From an uncultured Prevotella sp. (GTDB lineage Bacteria; Bacteroidota; Bacteroidia; Bacteroidales; Bacteroidaceae): a stretch of 22,551 nucleotides of DNA. This document shows positions 22,160 through 22,551 of this stretch, one piece after another. Position numbers and translations under genes: made by a program. The notes under the pieces were generated by a model. That model was not told the origin of the DNA and searched no databases. It saw only the letters and a list, made by a program, of their open reading frames with translations. How positions within the stretch are numbered: position 1 is the first letter of the stretch; each line of letters opens with the position of its first letter. Location of the stretch: positions 1-22,551 of the forward strand of contig USFX01000015.1 in assembly GCA_900553965.1 (NCBI GenBank), written 5' to 3'.

Positions 22160-22551
22160 ATGAAGATGAAACTGATGAGAAATAGCATATTCATATTGAC
22201 ATTCGGACTGGCCTTTGCCGTTACGGCGTTGGCCCGCAATACGACGGACTATACCGCGGAAGCCTCATGGCAGCAGCGTATAGTGGCTGTGCAGGATACA
22301 ATCCCCGAGGATGAGTCGATGGTCGGCAATGACACCGTGGGAAGAAGCCGGAAGAATCTGGCAACAGGTCTTGACGCCATGCAGTACAAGATGGAACACC
22401 GCCACCTCTACTACGGTGACTCCATCCGCCGCCGGTGGTACGACCACGTCTTCGTTGAGGGTGGTGCCGGTCTGGAGCAGATGGTGCCAGCCGGTGACAA
22501 CTATAACTTCAACACGCTCACTACGGCTCATATCGGTGTCGGCAAGCAGCT
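22160..22551 (+). CDS. Start of a probable outer-membrane beta-barrel protein (3' end outside window)
   Basis: An open frame of 130 complete codons runs off the window. It starts MKMKLMRNSIFILTFGLAFA, a signal peptide with cleavage near TALA/RNT, and continues with a charged stretch (ATGLDAMQYKMEHRHLYYGD). It then shows alternating strand-like segments, HVFVEGGAGLEQMVP and TAHIGVGKQ, typical of the first strands of Bacteroidetes outer-membrane barrels. It starts 9 bases after the OmpA-like gene stop. ATG codons at 22166 and 22175 are possible alternative starts. Together with the OmpA-like protein it may form an outer-membrane complex for the appendage locus. Family and function cannot be fixed from the fragment. 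Confidence 0.7.
   Translation, partial: MKMKLMRNSIFILTFGLAFAVTALARNTTDYTAEASWQQRIVAVQDTIPEDESMVGNDTVGRSRKNLATGLDAMQYKMEHRHLYYGDSIRRRWYDHVFVEGGAGLEQMVPAGDNYNFNTLTTAHIGVGKQ

Overview
The window looks like chromosomal DNA of a Bacteroidales bacterium, most likely a member or relative of Prevotellaceae. Four things point there: a hybrid two-component regulator with a sugar-binding sensor domain, a NigD-like lipoprotein, type V (FimA/Mfa1-like) pilin genes, and A-rich leaders with TAnnTTTG promoter boxes in place of Shine-Dalgarno sites. Hand-counted lines give roughly 50-55% GC in most of the window, with one clearly AT-rich tract. The genus is an inference.

Layout. (1) 1-1020, plus strand: the 3' end of a probable acyltransferase gene, overlapping a NigD-like lipoprotein gene. 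A strong bidirectional terminator follows. (2) 1123-3371, minus strand: pta-ackA, the acetate/ATP pathway. (3) 3688-7076, minus strand: sufE (Fe-S assembly) overlapping an orphan hybrid sensor kinase/AraC regulator whose two inter-domain linkers are low-complexity. (4) 7077-7269: a divergent intergenic region built around a 25-base perfect inverted repeat. (5) 7270-10573, plus strand: rimM, dxr and rseP, housekeeping genes for ribosome maturation, isoprenoid precursors and intramembrane proteolysis. (6) 10574-11373: 800 bases without a gene, full of REP-like palindromes and homopolymer runs, ending in a promoter and a leader palindrome. (7) 11374-22551, plus strand: an eight-gene surface-appendage locus that continues past the window edge.

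The last region is the most interesting part. It starts with a DUF3575-type outer-membrane protein that carries a 200-residue Glu/Pro/Ala/Thr/Ser tail. Next come a DUF5119-like lipoprotein with an acidic insertion and three consecutive fimbrillin lipoproteins that share an IDG(S/T)QDI signature and a 'TR + small residue' candidate processing site. After a leader rich in inverted repeats come a second, short DUF3575 protein, a 915-residue protein with an OmpA-like core and a helical repeat-like region, and the start of another probable outer-membrane barrel. In the type V pilus model, pilins are lipidated, exported, cut after an arginine and polymerised by strand exchange. Here the fimbrillins would be subunits, the DUF5119 protein an anchor or minor subunit, and the DUF3575/OmpA-like/barrel proteins outer-membrane or periplasmic scaffold. 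That division of labour is inferred from the neighbourhood. The middle fimbrillin and the 3' part of the one before it are much more AT-rich than their neighbours, which suggests cassette-like exchange of pilin genes. A G7 tract upstream of the locus promoter, at the -33 position, could be a slippage switch. No tRNA, rRNA, CRISPR array or insertion sequence was seen.
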